A stretch of 64,000 bases of DNA, taken from Apteryx mantelli. Its lineage: Eukaryota > Chordata > Aves > Apterygiformes > Apterygidae. Shown here piece by piece: positions 38,249 to 49,780 of the stretch (the stretch's first letter is position 1; every line of letters starts with the position of its first letter). The stretch lies in the NCBI RefSeq assembly GCF_036417845.1, contig NC_089979.1:21098458-21162457 (forward strand), in the 5' to 3' direction. Made by a program: the position numbers and the translations under genes. A model generated the notes under the pieces. The model made no database searches. It had not been told where the DNA came from and saw nothing but the letters and a program-made list of their open reading frames with translations.

Positions 38249-39434
38249 CTGAGGAAGAAAAGTGCAATTATTCATGGTCATATCAGGTCAGATCATGTCA
38301 TATACAGTGACTGAATCCACTGGTATCAAATTATTTTGTAACAATGAGAGTCAAAAAATAGTCATGGGCCTTTCAAATCTTCTGGGCATATTCATTTCTT
38401 TCCTGTCTTTAGAAAATCTTAAAGCCTAAATTTCTTATTTGAATAAGCCGGGATTTTATTTTCCTCACTTATTACAAAAACAAAGAAATTCCAGAGGATA
38501 CGAACTTGAACAGATCAGGGGCAAGATGATTTGTTCAAAAAAAAAAAAAAAAAAACAGCTAGAAAACCCAGCTAGAGCTGTAGAGCTCAAAAATCATCAG
38601 GGCCAGATCTTGCACTTTGAAGCATCCCAACCTCTTTGAATATAGGAAGCAAACTGCAACACTATGCTAGCCAGAAATGAGAACTGACCCTCTTCAGTGT
38701 CACTCAATCTATTGCCCTACTTCAGAAGAAGGAAATTAGATGAAATAACAGCAGCTTTGCCAAGAGAAAACAGGTGTACTCAGGTTCAAATTTTCTGCAG
38801 GGAGCTGGTACTTGATCATTCAGGTGCAATCCAACGTAATTACCAAATGTGCCTAAATGAAGAAAAACTGACTCCCTGCCAAAAACCTTTAGTACTTTGT
38901 TATACCTGCTGAAAAATGGCATTGATCTGGCAAGAAATAAACCTTCAGGATGGGTGAACTTCCTCCTACTGTTTATGAGCTGAATGCAAACAGCTGGATT
39001 TTTCCTTATCTTTGCTTTATAGACCTCAGCTTTTTTCCTGTAGTGCTAAAGGCCACTAAGAATATTAAAACAGATTAGGCACTATTTGTCATTTCAACAA
39101 TGCTTCCCAAAAAGATCAGTAACTGGCTATGTGGAGACAATATTAATAATCACTATTCAAACAGCTGTTAGAGTCTCCAAAAAGGACTTGTTAGTGTATT
39201 TCTTTTCCAGCTCAAACTATGTACAAAAGTCTTCATAGCCTAGTGCTGCATGTTTCAGAATATTTAGAATATTTGAACATTCTTCTACATTAGCTATTTA
39301 TGTAATTCTAATTGCCTTCCTAGCTACTGAATGGCCACTATTTTCCTTTCTTTAATCCCTTGCAGTTTTATTGGCAAAGAATGTGTCAGTGTATCTAGAA
39401 AAAGGTATAATACTAGTTGGGAAAAAAAGAAAAG

Positions 39435-41692
39435 AATCACAGAATCACAGAATCACAGAATCACTGAGGTTGGAAGGGACCTCTGGAGATCATCTAGTCC
39501 AACCCCCCTGCTCAAGCAGGGTCACCTAGAGCACATTGCACAGGATCACGTCCAGGTGGGTTTTGAATATCTCCAGAGAAGGAGACTCCACCACCTCTCT
39601 GGGCAACCTGTGCCAGTGCTCTGTCACCCTCAGAGTGAAAAAGTTTTTCCTCATGTTAAGATGGAAGTGTCTGTGTTTCAGTTTGTGCCCATTGCCTCGC
39701 GTCCTGTCGCTCGGCACCACTGAAAAGAGTCTGGCCCCATCCTCTCGACACCCTCCCTTCAGATACTTGTACACATTGATAAGATCTCCTCTCAGCCTTC
39801 TCTTCTCCAAGCTAAACAGGCCAAGCTCTCTCAGCCTTTCCTCATAAGAGAGATGCTCCAGTCCCCTAATCATCTTTGTGGCCCTTCGCTGGACTTGCTC
39901 CAGTAGTGCCACATCCCTCTTGTACTGGGGAGCCCAGAACTGGACGCAGTACTCCAGATGTGGCCTCACCAGGGCTGAGTAGAGGGGGAGAATCACCTCC
40001 CTCGACCTGCTGGCAACACTCTTTCTGATGCAGCCCAGGATACCATTGGCCTTCTTGGCCACAAGGGCACATTGCTGCCTCATACTTAACTTGGTGTCCA
40101 CCAGCACTCCCAGGTCCTTCTCAGCAGAGCTGCTTTCCAGCAGGTCAACCCCCAACCTGTCCTGGTGCATGGGGTTATTCCTCCCCAGGTGCAGGACCCT
40201 GCACTTCCCTTTGTTGAACTTCATGAGGTTCCTCTCTGCCCACCTCTCCAGCCTGTCCAGGTCTCTCTGAATGGCAGCACAGCCCTCTGGGGTATCGGCC
40301 ACTCCTCCCAGTTTTGTATCGTCAGCAAACTTGCTGAGGGTGCACTCTGTCCCTTCATCCAGGTCATTGATGAAGAAGTTGAACAAGACTGGACCCAGGA
40401 CTGACCCCTGGGGGACACCGCTAGCTACAGGCCTCCAACTAGACTCTGTGCCACTGAGCACAACTCTCTGAGCTCTGCCATTCAGCCAGTTCTCAATCCA
40501 CCTCACTGTCCACTCATCTAGCCCACACTTCCTGAGCTTGTCTATGAGGATGCTATGGGAGACAGTGTCAAAAGCCTTGCTGAAGTCTAGGTAGACAACA
40601 TCCACTGCTCTCCCCTCATCTACCCAGCCAGTCATTCCATCCTAGAAGGCTATCAGATTGGTTAGGCATGATTTCCCCTTGGTGAAGCCATGCTGACTAC
40701 TCCTGATCACCTTCTTTTCCTCCACATGCGTGGAGATGGCCTCCAGGATGAGCTGCTCCATCACCTTTCCAGGGATGGAGGTGAGGCTGACTGGCCTGTA
40801 GTTCCCTGGGTCCTCCTTCTTGCCCTTTTTGAAGACTGGGGTGACATTGGCTTTCTTCCAGTCCTCAGGCACCTCTCCTGTCCTCCATGACCTTTCAAAG
40901 ATGATGGAGAGTGGCTTAGCAATAATGTCCGCCAGCTCCCTCAGCACTCGTGGGTGCATCCCATCAGGGCCCATGGATTTGTGGGTGTCAAGTTTGCTTA
41001 AATGATCTCTAACCCACTCCTCCTCCACCAAGGGAAAGTCTTCCTCTCTCCAGACTTTCTCTCTTGCCTCCAGGGTCTGGGGTTCCTGAGGGCTGGCCTG
41101 AGCAGTAAAGACTGAAGCAAAGAAGGCATTCAGTAACTCTGCCTTCTCTGCGTCCTTCGTCACCAGGGCACCCACCCCATTCAGCAAAGGGCCCACATTT
41201 TCCCTAGTCTTCCTCTTGCTGCTGATGTATTTGAAGAAGCCCTTCTTGTTGTCCTTGACATCTCTAGCCAGATTTAATTCCAAACGGGCCTTAGCCTTCC
41301 TCGTCGCATCCCTGCATACTCTGACAACATTCCTATATTCCTCCCAAGTGGCCTGTCCCCCTTTCCACTTTCTGTATACTTCCTTCTTCTGGTTGAGTTT
41401 TGCCAGGAGCTCCTTGCTCATCCATGCAGGTCTCCTGCCTCCTTTGCTTGACTTCCTACTCATAGGGATGCACCGCTCTTGAGCCTGGAGGAAGTGATGT
41501 TTGAATATTAACCAACTCTCTTGAACACTCCTTCCTTCCAGGGCCCTCACCCATGGGATTCCTCCAAGTAGGTCCCTGAAGAGGACAAAGTTTGCTCTCC
41601 TGAAGTCCAGGGTTGCGATCCTACTTGGTGCCCTGCTGCCTCCTCGCAGGATCCTGAACTCCACCATCTCATGGTCACTGCAGCCAAGGCAG
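39435..41692 (-). mobile_element. CR1 LINE, 5'-truncated, with nearly open ORF2
   Basis: The left edge is the avian CR1 3' terminus: four octamer units, antisense AATCACAG, at 39435-39466. The 3' UTR is short (39435-39525). The coding sense is minus, the same as MMP16. Resemblance to CR1 starts at the endonuclease C-terminal SDHEMVEF motif (around 41656-41679), so the copy has lost the 5' UTR, ORF1 and nearly all of the endonuclease domain. The reverse transcriptase is complete. The element is about 2.26 kb, long for a genomic CR1 since most copies are shorter than 1 kb. It sits in an intron and looks relatively young. Confidence 0.95.
39526..41692 (-). pseudogene. CR1 ORF2 remnant: endonuclease end plus reverse transcriptase, one in-frame stop
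   Basis: The frame is continuous from about 41692 down to its natural stop at 39526 except for a single TAG codon at 40644-40642, in the motif TNLIAF-stop-DGMTGW. Both sides are in the same frame and no frameshift is needed. Visible parts in order are: SDHEMVEF (end of the endonuclease fold), a basic linker, [35 protein letters not shown] (RT motif A aspartate), [10 protein letters not shown] (motif B), FADDTKLGG (motif C, 40329-40318) and the C-terminal [10 protein letters not shown] to VVESPSLE region. The family ORF2 copies element RNA at the nick. This copy lacks the nicking domain and has the stop, so it should be inactive. Confidence 0.92.
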
Positions 41693-42885
41693 CAAACAGC
41701 AACTCACCCTAGGAATGGTAGCATGCCTGAGGCAAAAAAGCTCAATGGGCTAATCACACAGACAACCTTTTCTCTTTCTTCTCCCTAAAATTGCCCTGCG
41801 GTCCCCTCACTTCAGCAGAATTTTTGGGTGGGGATGAGACTTTCTAAGCTGCTCTCAAGGCAGAAAGACACCTGTGAACTGGAGATATCCATGTCACCTC
41901 AGACTGCACAAAGCAACAGAAAGGAAATTTCTTCTTTGCTGCCTCCTAAGAGCTCCTGCCAGAGTGCTAGAAACCAGACTACATCGCGGAAAGTTTCCAA
42001 GTTTCCGAGACTGAGTTTCCAAGGTGTTATGTGTGTCTTACTCAGCTTCTGGGACACCGAACGAGTCAGGATGCTGGCAATAGCAGCAAATTGTTTTTTC
42101 TCATCTTTCCTTAGCCTCTTACTTATCCAAATGTTTGTGGGTAGTGAAAGAAACCCATATCATCTATGAGCAGGCTTCATGCAGGTGTTAATTTGCATGG
42201 TTTACAAAATAAAAAGGCAAGGGAAGAAAAAAAGTATTCTTTAAAATGATTTAGTTTAACTGGAAGACATGCTTTTAAATGGTCTCCTGCAAAGCTATGC
42301 AGTAAAACTTCATGTCAGCTCTGTTTCTGCCCAAAGAAAGGAAAATGGTTTGAGGCAAAATACAACCAAATTCTTTCCAAGTAAGCTGTGGTACTTGTTT
42401 GTATCTACTTCTGTTTCTTTCTCTCCCCATACAAACAGCAGTGGAGATGTGAACTGTTTCTTAAGACAGGTCTATTTTCATGATTCCAAGGGAAATGTCT
42501 TAGTGTTCTTCCTGGGAACATTATAGTGTCATTCTCAGTCCTCCTTTCTGCCCCCGGGGCCCTGGTAGCTCCCTGAGAGGCCCGGCAGTGCCCTCCTTTC
42601 CTTCCACCTCCTCCCTGATCTGATATCAAGGTTTACCACCCTCCTCATTTGAAGACTCTTAGAAAGACTGTTAAAGTTAGTGGGGAAAAAAGAAAAAAGA
42701 GGAGAAATGGGTTCAATATAACCAAGTCTTTTCTGCCTTAGGAACAAGTGTTCCCTTCCTGCAGTAGTTTCAGACCCGCTGGTCTGAGCGTTAGTAAGAT
42801 AATTTTCATGGGTAATGAGAGATACAGGTACCTGAGCTCAGTACTGACACCTTATTATGAGGAATCCAATCAAGACAAGAAAATA

Positions 42886-42889
<4 letters not shown>

Positions 42890-42927
<38 letters not shown>
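42890..42927. repeat. (TA)n microsatellite
   Basis: About 18 TA units in the intron before the last MMP16 exon. Probably length-variable. Confidence 0.95.
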
Positions 42928-42930
<3 letters not shown>

Positions 42931-44206
42931 AAATATTGTTTGAATGTAAGTCTTCAGAAATGTGCCTAAAAAACAATGAAGGAAAGATAGCAGAGGTTAT
43001 ATCCATTATGTATATGTGTGTAAACATAATGTTTTTTCTCCCTTCCACAAATATGTGCATATTTATAAACAACAGTCAGCTATTGAGTGTGATATATGCA
43101 GAACGACATCTTGCCTGACCTATTTTCCTGTTAACAACAAAACAAAACAAACCAAAAATAACACCAAAAAACCCACACTCTAGCCAAAATGCCAGAATCC
43201 AGAGAGGGCTTCTGCTTCGGGATGAAAAAGGTACAAAGCAAGGAAATAATTAAACATTTTTCTGAAAAAAATACACATGCATGCTAAATTAGTTAATTGA
43301 GTTAGAGGTTGAAACAGGAGATTATTCAAGGTCTATACAATGAAATAAGGCTTTTTTATCTACCTATTAAACAGAAATTAAAATAATATGGCAATATATA
43401 TGTGTGCTGTCTGTGAGGCGAGTGCAACAAACCCCAAACCTACTAATAAATCAGTCGTACATGCCATACAAAATTCTTCCAAAAATTAAAAGTGGTGGCA
43501 ATTTCATATGTTCATCTGCATCAAGGAGAGCTAAACTCTGTGCAACTGAGGGCTCTGCTGGTAGCCTGCCAGCAGCCCTGGGTAGTATTTAATTCACCTA
43601 AAAGAGAGGAGTTTGGGTTACTCTCATTCGTTTGGAGGTGTGGCCTGCCGAGATCCTAGGCTGCTGTGTGTGATGATCCATCTTGGTCCAGAAAATATAA
43701 CTGCATGCTAAAATCCCTGTGATCTGCATTTCTGCATCATGGATTTATGGCATCTTTGGTTTACATAGATTCTCAAGGATATTTCTGCTTAGATAATCAA
43801 ACGTCTTGCTTCCCTGTTCTAGTAGTTGAGAAGGAAGATAATAGCTTCAAAGCTGCATTAACAGCCAACACCTTGGCAATTCAAATAGAGATACAGTCTG
43901 GGTAGGGAGCTTGTTTTAAGAAGGACTGCAATCCAACAGAGAACAAAAATAATGAGGAAAATTAAGAAAAAAAAACAATGTAAATTAAGGTTTATTATAC
44001 TAAATCTCAAAGATTGTGTCTTTCTTTGTGTTAAATGGTACAGCCAAACAAACATTTCCATATTCGCAACTGTGAACTCTACAGCAGGAAATATTTCCTC
44101 TGTTCATAAAACAAGAATTCATCCACTGCTTAACCTCATCCCTATACTGCTCTGTCTTACATAAAGGGTGTTTGCAAATCATTAAAACTGGAATGTGTTT
44201 GCATAC

Positions 44207-44322
44207 CATTTTCTTTGTGGACAAAGGCTCCTTGAGGAGATTCTGGGATACCTTTCCAGATTGTGATTGGTTTGGGATAACCAGGGTCCATGGATCTCAT
44301 TTCTTCACTGTACCTCCAGTAC
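44207..44322 (-). CDS. MMP16: MMP16 internal exon: hemopexin blade III
   Basis: A 116-nt exon with acceptor CATCAG (AG at 44324-44323) and donor GTATGC (GT at 44206-44205). Its first base completes a split Arg codon (AG|G) and its last base starts the split Gly codon finished in the next exon, so both junctions keep phase. It encodes the third hemopexin repeat: YWRYSEEMRSMDPGYPKP, then WKGIPESPQGAFVHKENG. The DPGYPK and F/W...Y motifs are typical of a hemopexin blade. Like its homologues, this domain shapes substrate choice and membrane-proximal interactions and is not catalytic. The exon is close to the mammalian MMP16 sequence as I recall it, with conservative changes only. Confidence 0.96.
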
Positions 44323-45649
44323 CTGATGTTTTTTTAAGACAAAAAATAAGAAAAAGCATTTTTAACATAGCAGATGAGTAAACTACATTTTTTTCCTTCT
44401 AACATTAGCTACATGCAGTGGTCACAAATGGCAATACTTGACTTCTTTCCCTTGGAGAGACTACCAGATAACAGATAAATTAAATCTATATCCTGACTGA
44501 ACAACTCTTTCATGTAAGCACAAAGAAGATCAAAGATTTTTCCACTTTGACAACTAAACTGGCATTCATCTTAGTTATAATCAGAGCTATTCTGATTCCT
44601 AAGGCTTCTGCACAGCAACACAGAGACACAATATATGCAGAAAAGGTATACAAATGTTTTAGCTAACATTTTAATCACAAAAATAACAATAAATTCAAGT
44701 CAAAATACTCTCAGACACTTAACTTGATTCCTTATGTTTATGCATTACAGTAGCCTTTCATTTCATTATCATTAAACAGGTATGATGTAATACAAAATTC
44801 TTCTGTGCTTTTGTGCCTCTTTACCAGCCAGCCCTTCTCCAGTTTAAAAAGCCTCAACATGCAAATTCTAGGCAACCTGAACTTGTGAGAATTATAAATA
44901 AATAACTGACTTTATTTACATTTACAGCAAATATTAATACTTTCTTTGTGTGCTTATGCAGCTGGCTAAACTGCTGTGCGTACCTTGTTATAAGCTGTGT
45001 GGTTCCTAATATTATCATACTATATCTCTGTATGTATACTGATATAATATATTTGGGCTGGTCATTTCATATTTTGATTGGCTCCACTAATTTAGTGGAT
45101 AATTTTTAATTACTTATTTTATGTTTACTCTGATTAAAATAAATAAGCATTAATGTTTGCTGCATGATCTCCATTTCTGAATAGCTGCTCCCTAATATTG
45201 AATAGTTGCTGCTTATGAGAAAAATCAAATATATCCACCTGTGAACTGTTAGAACAACCGCTTTTGTGCATTCTTGTGGCTGTTAAGGAAATACAGTGAT
45301 ATTCTATATATGCTCACTGTGGTACAGGGTTTGTAAATGTTTGTGAACACTGTACTTATGAAGCAAATTTGCTTCAGAGAAGTTCAATAAAATGTAATGG
45401 AGAGAAACTTCCTATACATATTTTTGAGAGGTCATATATAGCATTATTATTCCATTTTGTAGAATGATTTTAAGAAAACCTTTAGAACAGACTCTATTAA
45501 TAAAGAAGTGCAAAGTTTTCTTGGAGAATTGTCTTTAGAACTCAATTTTACATATGTGAAAAATCGTCTAAAAAACCAGCCACTCTCCATTTCAATACAT
45601 GAAGAGATTGAGAATTTATCATTTTCATTGAGAATGTGGCCACTGCTAA

Positions 45650-45880
45650 GAACTTGACCCTATTTCTGATTTGAATTTGTTTGACTCCAGCTTCTAGACA
45701 TCCTTGTTATGATCATTCCTGATATACTAAAGAGTCCTTAAGTGGATGATATTTTGTCCCTGTGAAGGTACTTGGACACTCTAATCAAGTCACCTCTTGA
45801 TCTCCTTTTTGAAAAACTAAATGGACTAAACTCCTCCATATCTCTCCCTGTGAGGCATTTCTCTGGCTTTCAACTGCCAG
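45650..45880 (-). repeat. Ancient CR1 LINE fragment (C-terminal ORF2 / 3' region)
   Basis: In antisense it follows the old amniote CR1 pattern: 'ctccagcttctagacatc', 'taaagagtccttaagt', 'gaaggtacttggacact', 'taatcaagtcacctcttgat', and 'ctaaatggactaaactcct'. These correspond to the sense residues L-RGDLI-YKYL seen intact in the younger copies. It is decayed and untranslatable. Edges are approximate. Confidence 0.85.
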
Positions 45881-46960
45881 TGAAAGTAAAAGGTGTCAGA
45901 TTTCAAGTGGCTTAAGAGTTGGTAGTAAGTGACATTAAAAAATACTTGCTTTTTTTTTTCTTTCATATGCATAAATTATTTTTATAGCCTGATTTATTAA
46001 TCTAGTTACATATGCACTGGTCATCCAAGCCATGTTCCTCATTCTGAAATGGAACATCTTTCAGAATTTATATGGAGAAAAAAAGCAACATATAGAAATA
46101 GTAAACAAACTTCTGAAATCAGTATTATCACAGCTAGTCCTTCCACATCTTTTGACTCTCCATTTCTTCAGTCTTAGTTTGTATTTTCTCTTTTCACATT
46201 TGCCTGTTCTCTCTGTTTCTCTCTCTGTTTATTCTTACTCTTTTCTGAGCTTAATATTCTATTTCCTATTTTCTAACTGCAACTCCATTTCTTTTTCCTC
46301 AGCTATCTTACTTTTCCCTCCAGCCCTCTTTACCAGCACCCGCTGTTTTTTCCTTTATACTTCCTCTCCTCATTTTCCCTTCCTCTACTCCAAATTTTTC
46401 ACATTTCTTGAGATCCTTCTTTTTACTAACGTCTGTATTTTCCACTAGTGTATGCACTGGAAATAGGCAGTCCTATAGGACTTTCAAAAATATATTTTGT
46501 CTTTAATTACCAGTGTATTTGGGGACACACCCAGTGTGCACTCAAAAGCTTTGAAATTGTGTTTTCTGCATTGATGAGAAGCCCTAGTATGTAAGGACTA
46601 ACCAGGACACCATCTCTTTGCAATCTGTGCTGGGATAATGAGCATGACTAGAGGGTAAGGAAAAGCCTGGACCCAGTTCTCCTCAGCATGCCACATGTTC
46701 TCAAGCAGACTTCCCAATGATGATTTGCGTGCTTTGAGCTTTACCCATTATATGAACTATACGACATACCAGAGACTGATAAGTTAATAGAGGTAAAATA
46801 AATGAAAATGTACGCTGTGGCTTTGGAGAAAGATAATTTGGAAAATATTTGCTAAAATGTGTTCTTTCCTGTATCTAATCCTGTTTACTTAGCAATACTC
46901 TGAACCACTGGATGACTAAGTTTTCTGGAAAAAAAAAAAGCTAATTTAAGCTCTAAAGAG

Positions 46961-47002
46961 CCCCCCCCCCCCCAAAAAAAAAAAAGAAAAGAAAAGAAAA
47001 AG
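46961..47002. repeat. C13 run followed by A-rich (AAAAG)n
   Basis: Thirteen C residues are followed by A12 and repeats of GAAAA. It is a low-complexity intronic tract whose length may be wrong in assemblies. Confidence 0.9.
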
Positions 47003-48479
47003 TTGCTTATGCCAGACAGGGGCACGAACAAGGCCATGTGTCAAGAAGTGCAGCAAGCCTGTCATCATCTTGTCCTAAGCTACTGAATTCTGGTAAGAGA
47101 AAAATGATAGAGTGCAAAATGTTTTCTCTGTGGTCTTCTGTCTCCTCTTTTGTTTTTATACAGTTATTGGGAAAAACTAGTGTTTAAATGGATCATTTCA
47201 AATGTTAATAATAAGGTACATGGGTTGCTTTAGACATATGATTATTAGAATATCATTTATTTTTGGACTTTAAAATCATTTTATTGTGATTATTCATTTT
47301 ATAGATGATATTTGAAACCTTGTATTGTTTTGCTCTAACTACTTCTTATTTATACCACTGTTCTAGGATATTTAACTATGTCTAGATTCTGCCCTGGAGC
47401 TCTTTTACTACAGTTAATACAAAATAAGTCCTTGAGTTATATAAGGAGAAACACACTTTCCTATTTTGACACTGGCATAATTTTTTGATTCCCTTTCTTT
47501 GCTACCTTCTGCCACTCAGAAGTTACATTTATATTATACCTTCTCAGGAAAAAATGCACCCCTATAGTAGACTTACACAAACAACTAAAACAAGCAGTAA
47601 AATTCAACTCTAACTCTACATTAACAGCAAACTGTGATGTAAACAATATTCATGAGAAGTTTAGTGGTATTATTCCCACTGGTGGTCAGTATACTGTAAT
47701 AGAACAATTATCTCTGTAAGGTTCATGTTCTTCGATCTTCTTACATACTGCATTGCATTTATGTCCTTCTGAGTTTCATTATGCTTGTTAGCTCTAAGTA
47801 GCAACTTCTCTATCAATAGACATTTTCTCTGATAGTTCTTCTTGTTTTCTGTTATTGCCACTATTATTTTAGGACGGCTTTGGCTATAAGTAATTGTCTG
47901 TGCATGGAAATACAGGACACTGCTGAATCAAGCCTAAGGAAAGTACAGGTCCCATAATATTCATACTGTACATATTTTCCCAGGAACATGAAGGTGAAAA
48001 ATTATTATTGGGGAATGAACTTATGAAAAAAAATCTTCTCAACCACAGGAAGCAAATTTTACAACTGGCAACAATGGAGACCGATTGCTTGAAATGATAC
48101 CTAGCTTTCAAACACCACAATTTTTTTACTTAGTTATCTACTTTCCTCACCAAGAGTGTTGGAGAAATTTTTTAAAAAGCTACAATACTAAAACTGGTTG
48201 TGGCGATCTGTAATGCATTCTTACAGTACTGTTAAAAAATAATCAACAGTAGTGTGTTAAGTATAGTCTATTAAATTCATTATTAAGAGATCTAAGAATA
48301 CTTTTAGTGTCTCAGACTCCTAAGTACAGTAAAAACAGTAGTAATCATACTTCTCATAATACTAATAGAAATATTACAATAATAAAGAATAATTTGTCTC
48401 TGAGCACTCAGAATTTGCACAATCATTCATCAATCAACAAATATAATAACATCCTGAATACCTGTACAATCCTCGCAGG

Positions 48480-48630
48480 GCTTCATAAACCAATGAATTC
48501 TCTTGACATCTCTATAAAGCAGACAAATATTCTTTCCCTCATTTTTACAGATGGGGAAACGAAGACACAGAGACACTAAGTGACTACTACAAGTCTTTTT
48601 CAGGGTTGGAACAGAACTCAGATTTTACCA
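48480..48630 (-). repeat. MIR-type SINE / L2-end relic
   Basis: Contains the hallmark words of the antisense MIR core and tail: 'tttttacagatggggaaac', 'agacacagagacactaagtga', then 'cagaactcagatttt'. The same words flank the conserved core of tRNA-derived MIR elements across amniotes. The orientation of the family sense strand is minus. It is intronic and very old. Confidence 0.7.
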
Positions 48631-49248
48631 TTTTTCTTCCATGCTTTATTAATCATACAGATAAGTGTCCCTTCTGAAGGGAACTGTACACTTTATTTAA
48701 AAATAATTCCTAGGGATCAGATTGTAAACTGCTCAAATAGTTCTCTAGCTTCCTGTTTTAGATACCATTTCCCTTTCAGACCTCATTCTAAACAGTAGCA
48801 GAAAAGCCATTTCCATTGACCTTAAAAAGGTTTGGATCATGCTTTGCCTGCTTATGTGCTAGGGTTTAGAAATGAGGATAAAAAGGAAAAGACAAGACTG
48901 TACATAAGACTGAAGACCAGGGATCTACTCAAATAAAATGAAAGTGTAAGATAACTACATTACTTTGAATACTTAAGTTTAAAAACTGTTGCTTGCCTGT
49001 CGACTCCTGAGTTATAACCTTTCCACTAAAAAGGGACACCTCATTTCAGTATATTTGCACAAATACAATATATGTTATAAGAAATGTGAAAACAGGAATA
49101 TGGCCGTCTACGCAGGAGGAAATAATTACATTCACAGAAAACACTGAGATGTTTAAATGGATTGACTTCTTCTTTTCCAAAATAGAGAAAATGATTCACG
49201 TGCTTTTGTTGATATCCACCAAATTGCTTCCAGAATTCCTATACCAAC

Positions 49249-49399
49249 CTATCTCCTTTGAAGAAGTAGGTTTTCCCAACGTCCTCCCACCAAATTGCTG
49301 AATCAATACCATGGGAAGGAATTCCGCTTCCAAGTGTTATCAAATCATGAGGATACCCTGGCTGGAGAGTAGTGTCCTTGAAGACCCAGAACTTGTTAC
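49249..49399 (-). CDS. MMP16: MMP16 internal exon: hemopexin blade II
   Basis: A 151-nt exon with acceptor GTACAG (AG at 49401-49400) and donor AG|GTTGGT (GT at 49248-49247). The first two bases finish a Gly codon (G|GT) begun in the upstream exon and the last two start an Arg codon (AG|G). It encodes the second hemopexin repeat: NKFWVFKDTTLQPGYPHD, a glycine-rich LGSGIP turn, then IDSAIWWEDVGKTYFFKGD. The QPGYP and YFFKGD motifs are standard blade signatures. The residues agree closely with known MMP16 proteins. The donor has T and not a purine at position +3, so it is a weaker match to the consensus than the other three junctions. Confidence 0.96.
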
Positions 49400-49579
49400 C
49401 TGTACAAAAGCATATATACACATACACGTGTGTGTTAGTCTTCAGAACTCTCAGTATTAAAATTAGAAATAAAGAAATAAGAAAGACTCCCAGAGGGAGT
49501 CTGATTCTGCTAATCACATCAAAATGAAAAATGTCCTATTACTGCAGAGAATGCAAAATAAAGTGAAATATCTCTCACA

Positions 49580-49780
49580 TATACCTTGCATTTATAAAGC
49601 ACCTTTCATTCAATAGGACCACAGAGTATTTTCATACCACCCATATAGGGATCAAACCCAGAGTGAAGAATGAAGTCATCTCAAGGAGGTCTGTGGATGG
49701 TAATGCAATCCATTTATAGCAATGCTACATAACAGATTTACTTTTCACAGAGGAAGAAAAGTGAATTTAAGATATAATGG
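49580..49780. repeat. Possible MIR/L2-like SINE relic
   Basis: 'catttataaagcacctttca' followed later by 'cttttcacagaggaagaaaa' has the same order of words as old amniote SINE/L2 3' ends ('AGCACTTT...' then 'TTTTACAGATGAGGAAA'). The match is weak, so family and limits are uncertain. Confidence 0.4.

Larger units (their letters stand above)
38249..44206 (-). other. MMP16 intron before the last exon
   Basis: 5958 bp between the donor ATG|GTATGC (44207/44206) and the acceptor CCTCAG (38249). It contains the 2.26-kb CR1 element (39435-41692), a poly-A run (about 38538-38556), a short GC-rich patch (about 42540-42600) and a TA microsatellite. No alternative exon was recognised. Confidence 0.85.
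44323..49248 (-). other. MMP16 intron between hemopexin exons II and III
   Basis: 4926 bp between donor AG|GTTGGT and acceptor CATCAG. It holds an old CR1 fragment (45650-45880), a pyrimidine-rich stretch (about 46140-46440) that opens a spurious 138-codon frame, a C13/A-rich run (46961-47002) and a MIR-type SINE (48480-48630). No additional exon was recognised. Confidence 0.85.

Noticed and set aside
37851-38252. Open frame of 133 codons on the plus strand
   Set aside because: It is the antisense shadow of the last MMP16 exon, whose minus-strand translation is clearly the real protein.
42405-42747. GC-rich intronic patch with two overlapping minus-strand frames as an alternative exon
   Set aside because: No consistent acceptor/donor pair keeps phase with MMP16 and no protein resemblance was seen.
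46032-46448. Open frame of 138 codons on the plus strand
   Set aside because: It is made by a pyrimidine-rich intronic tract (Ser, Phe and Leu codons), not by a protein-coding exon.
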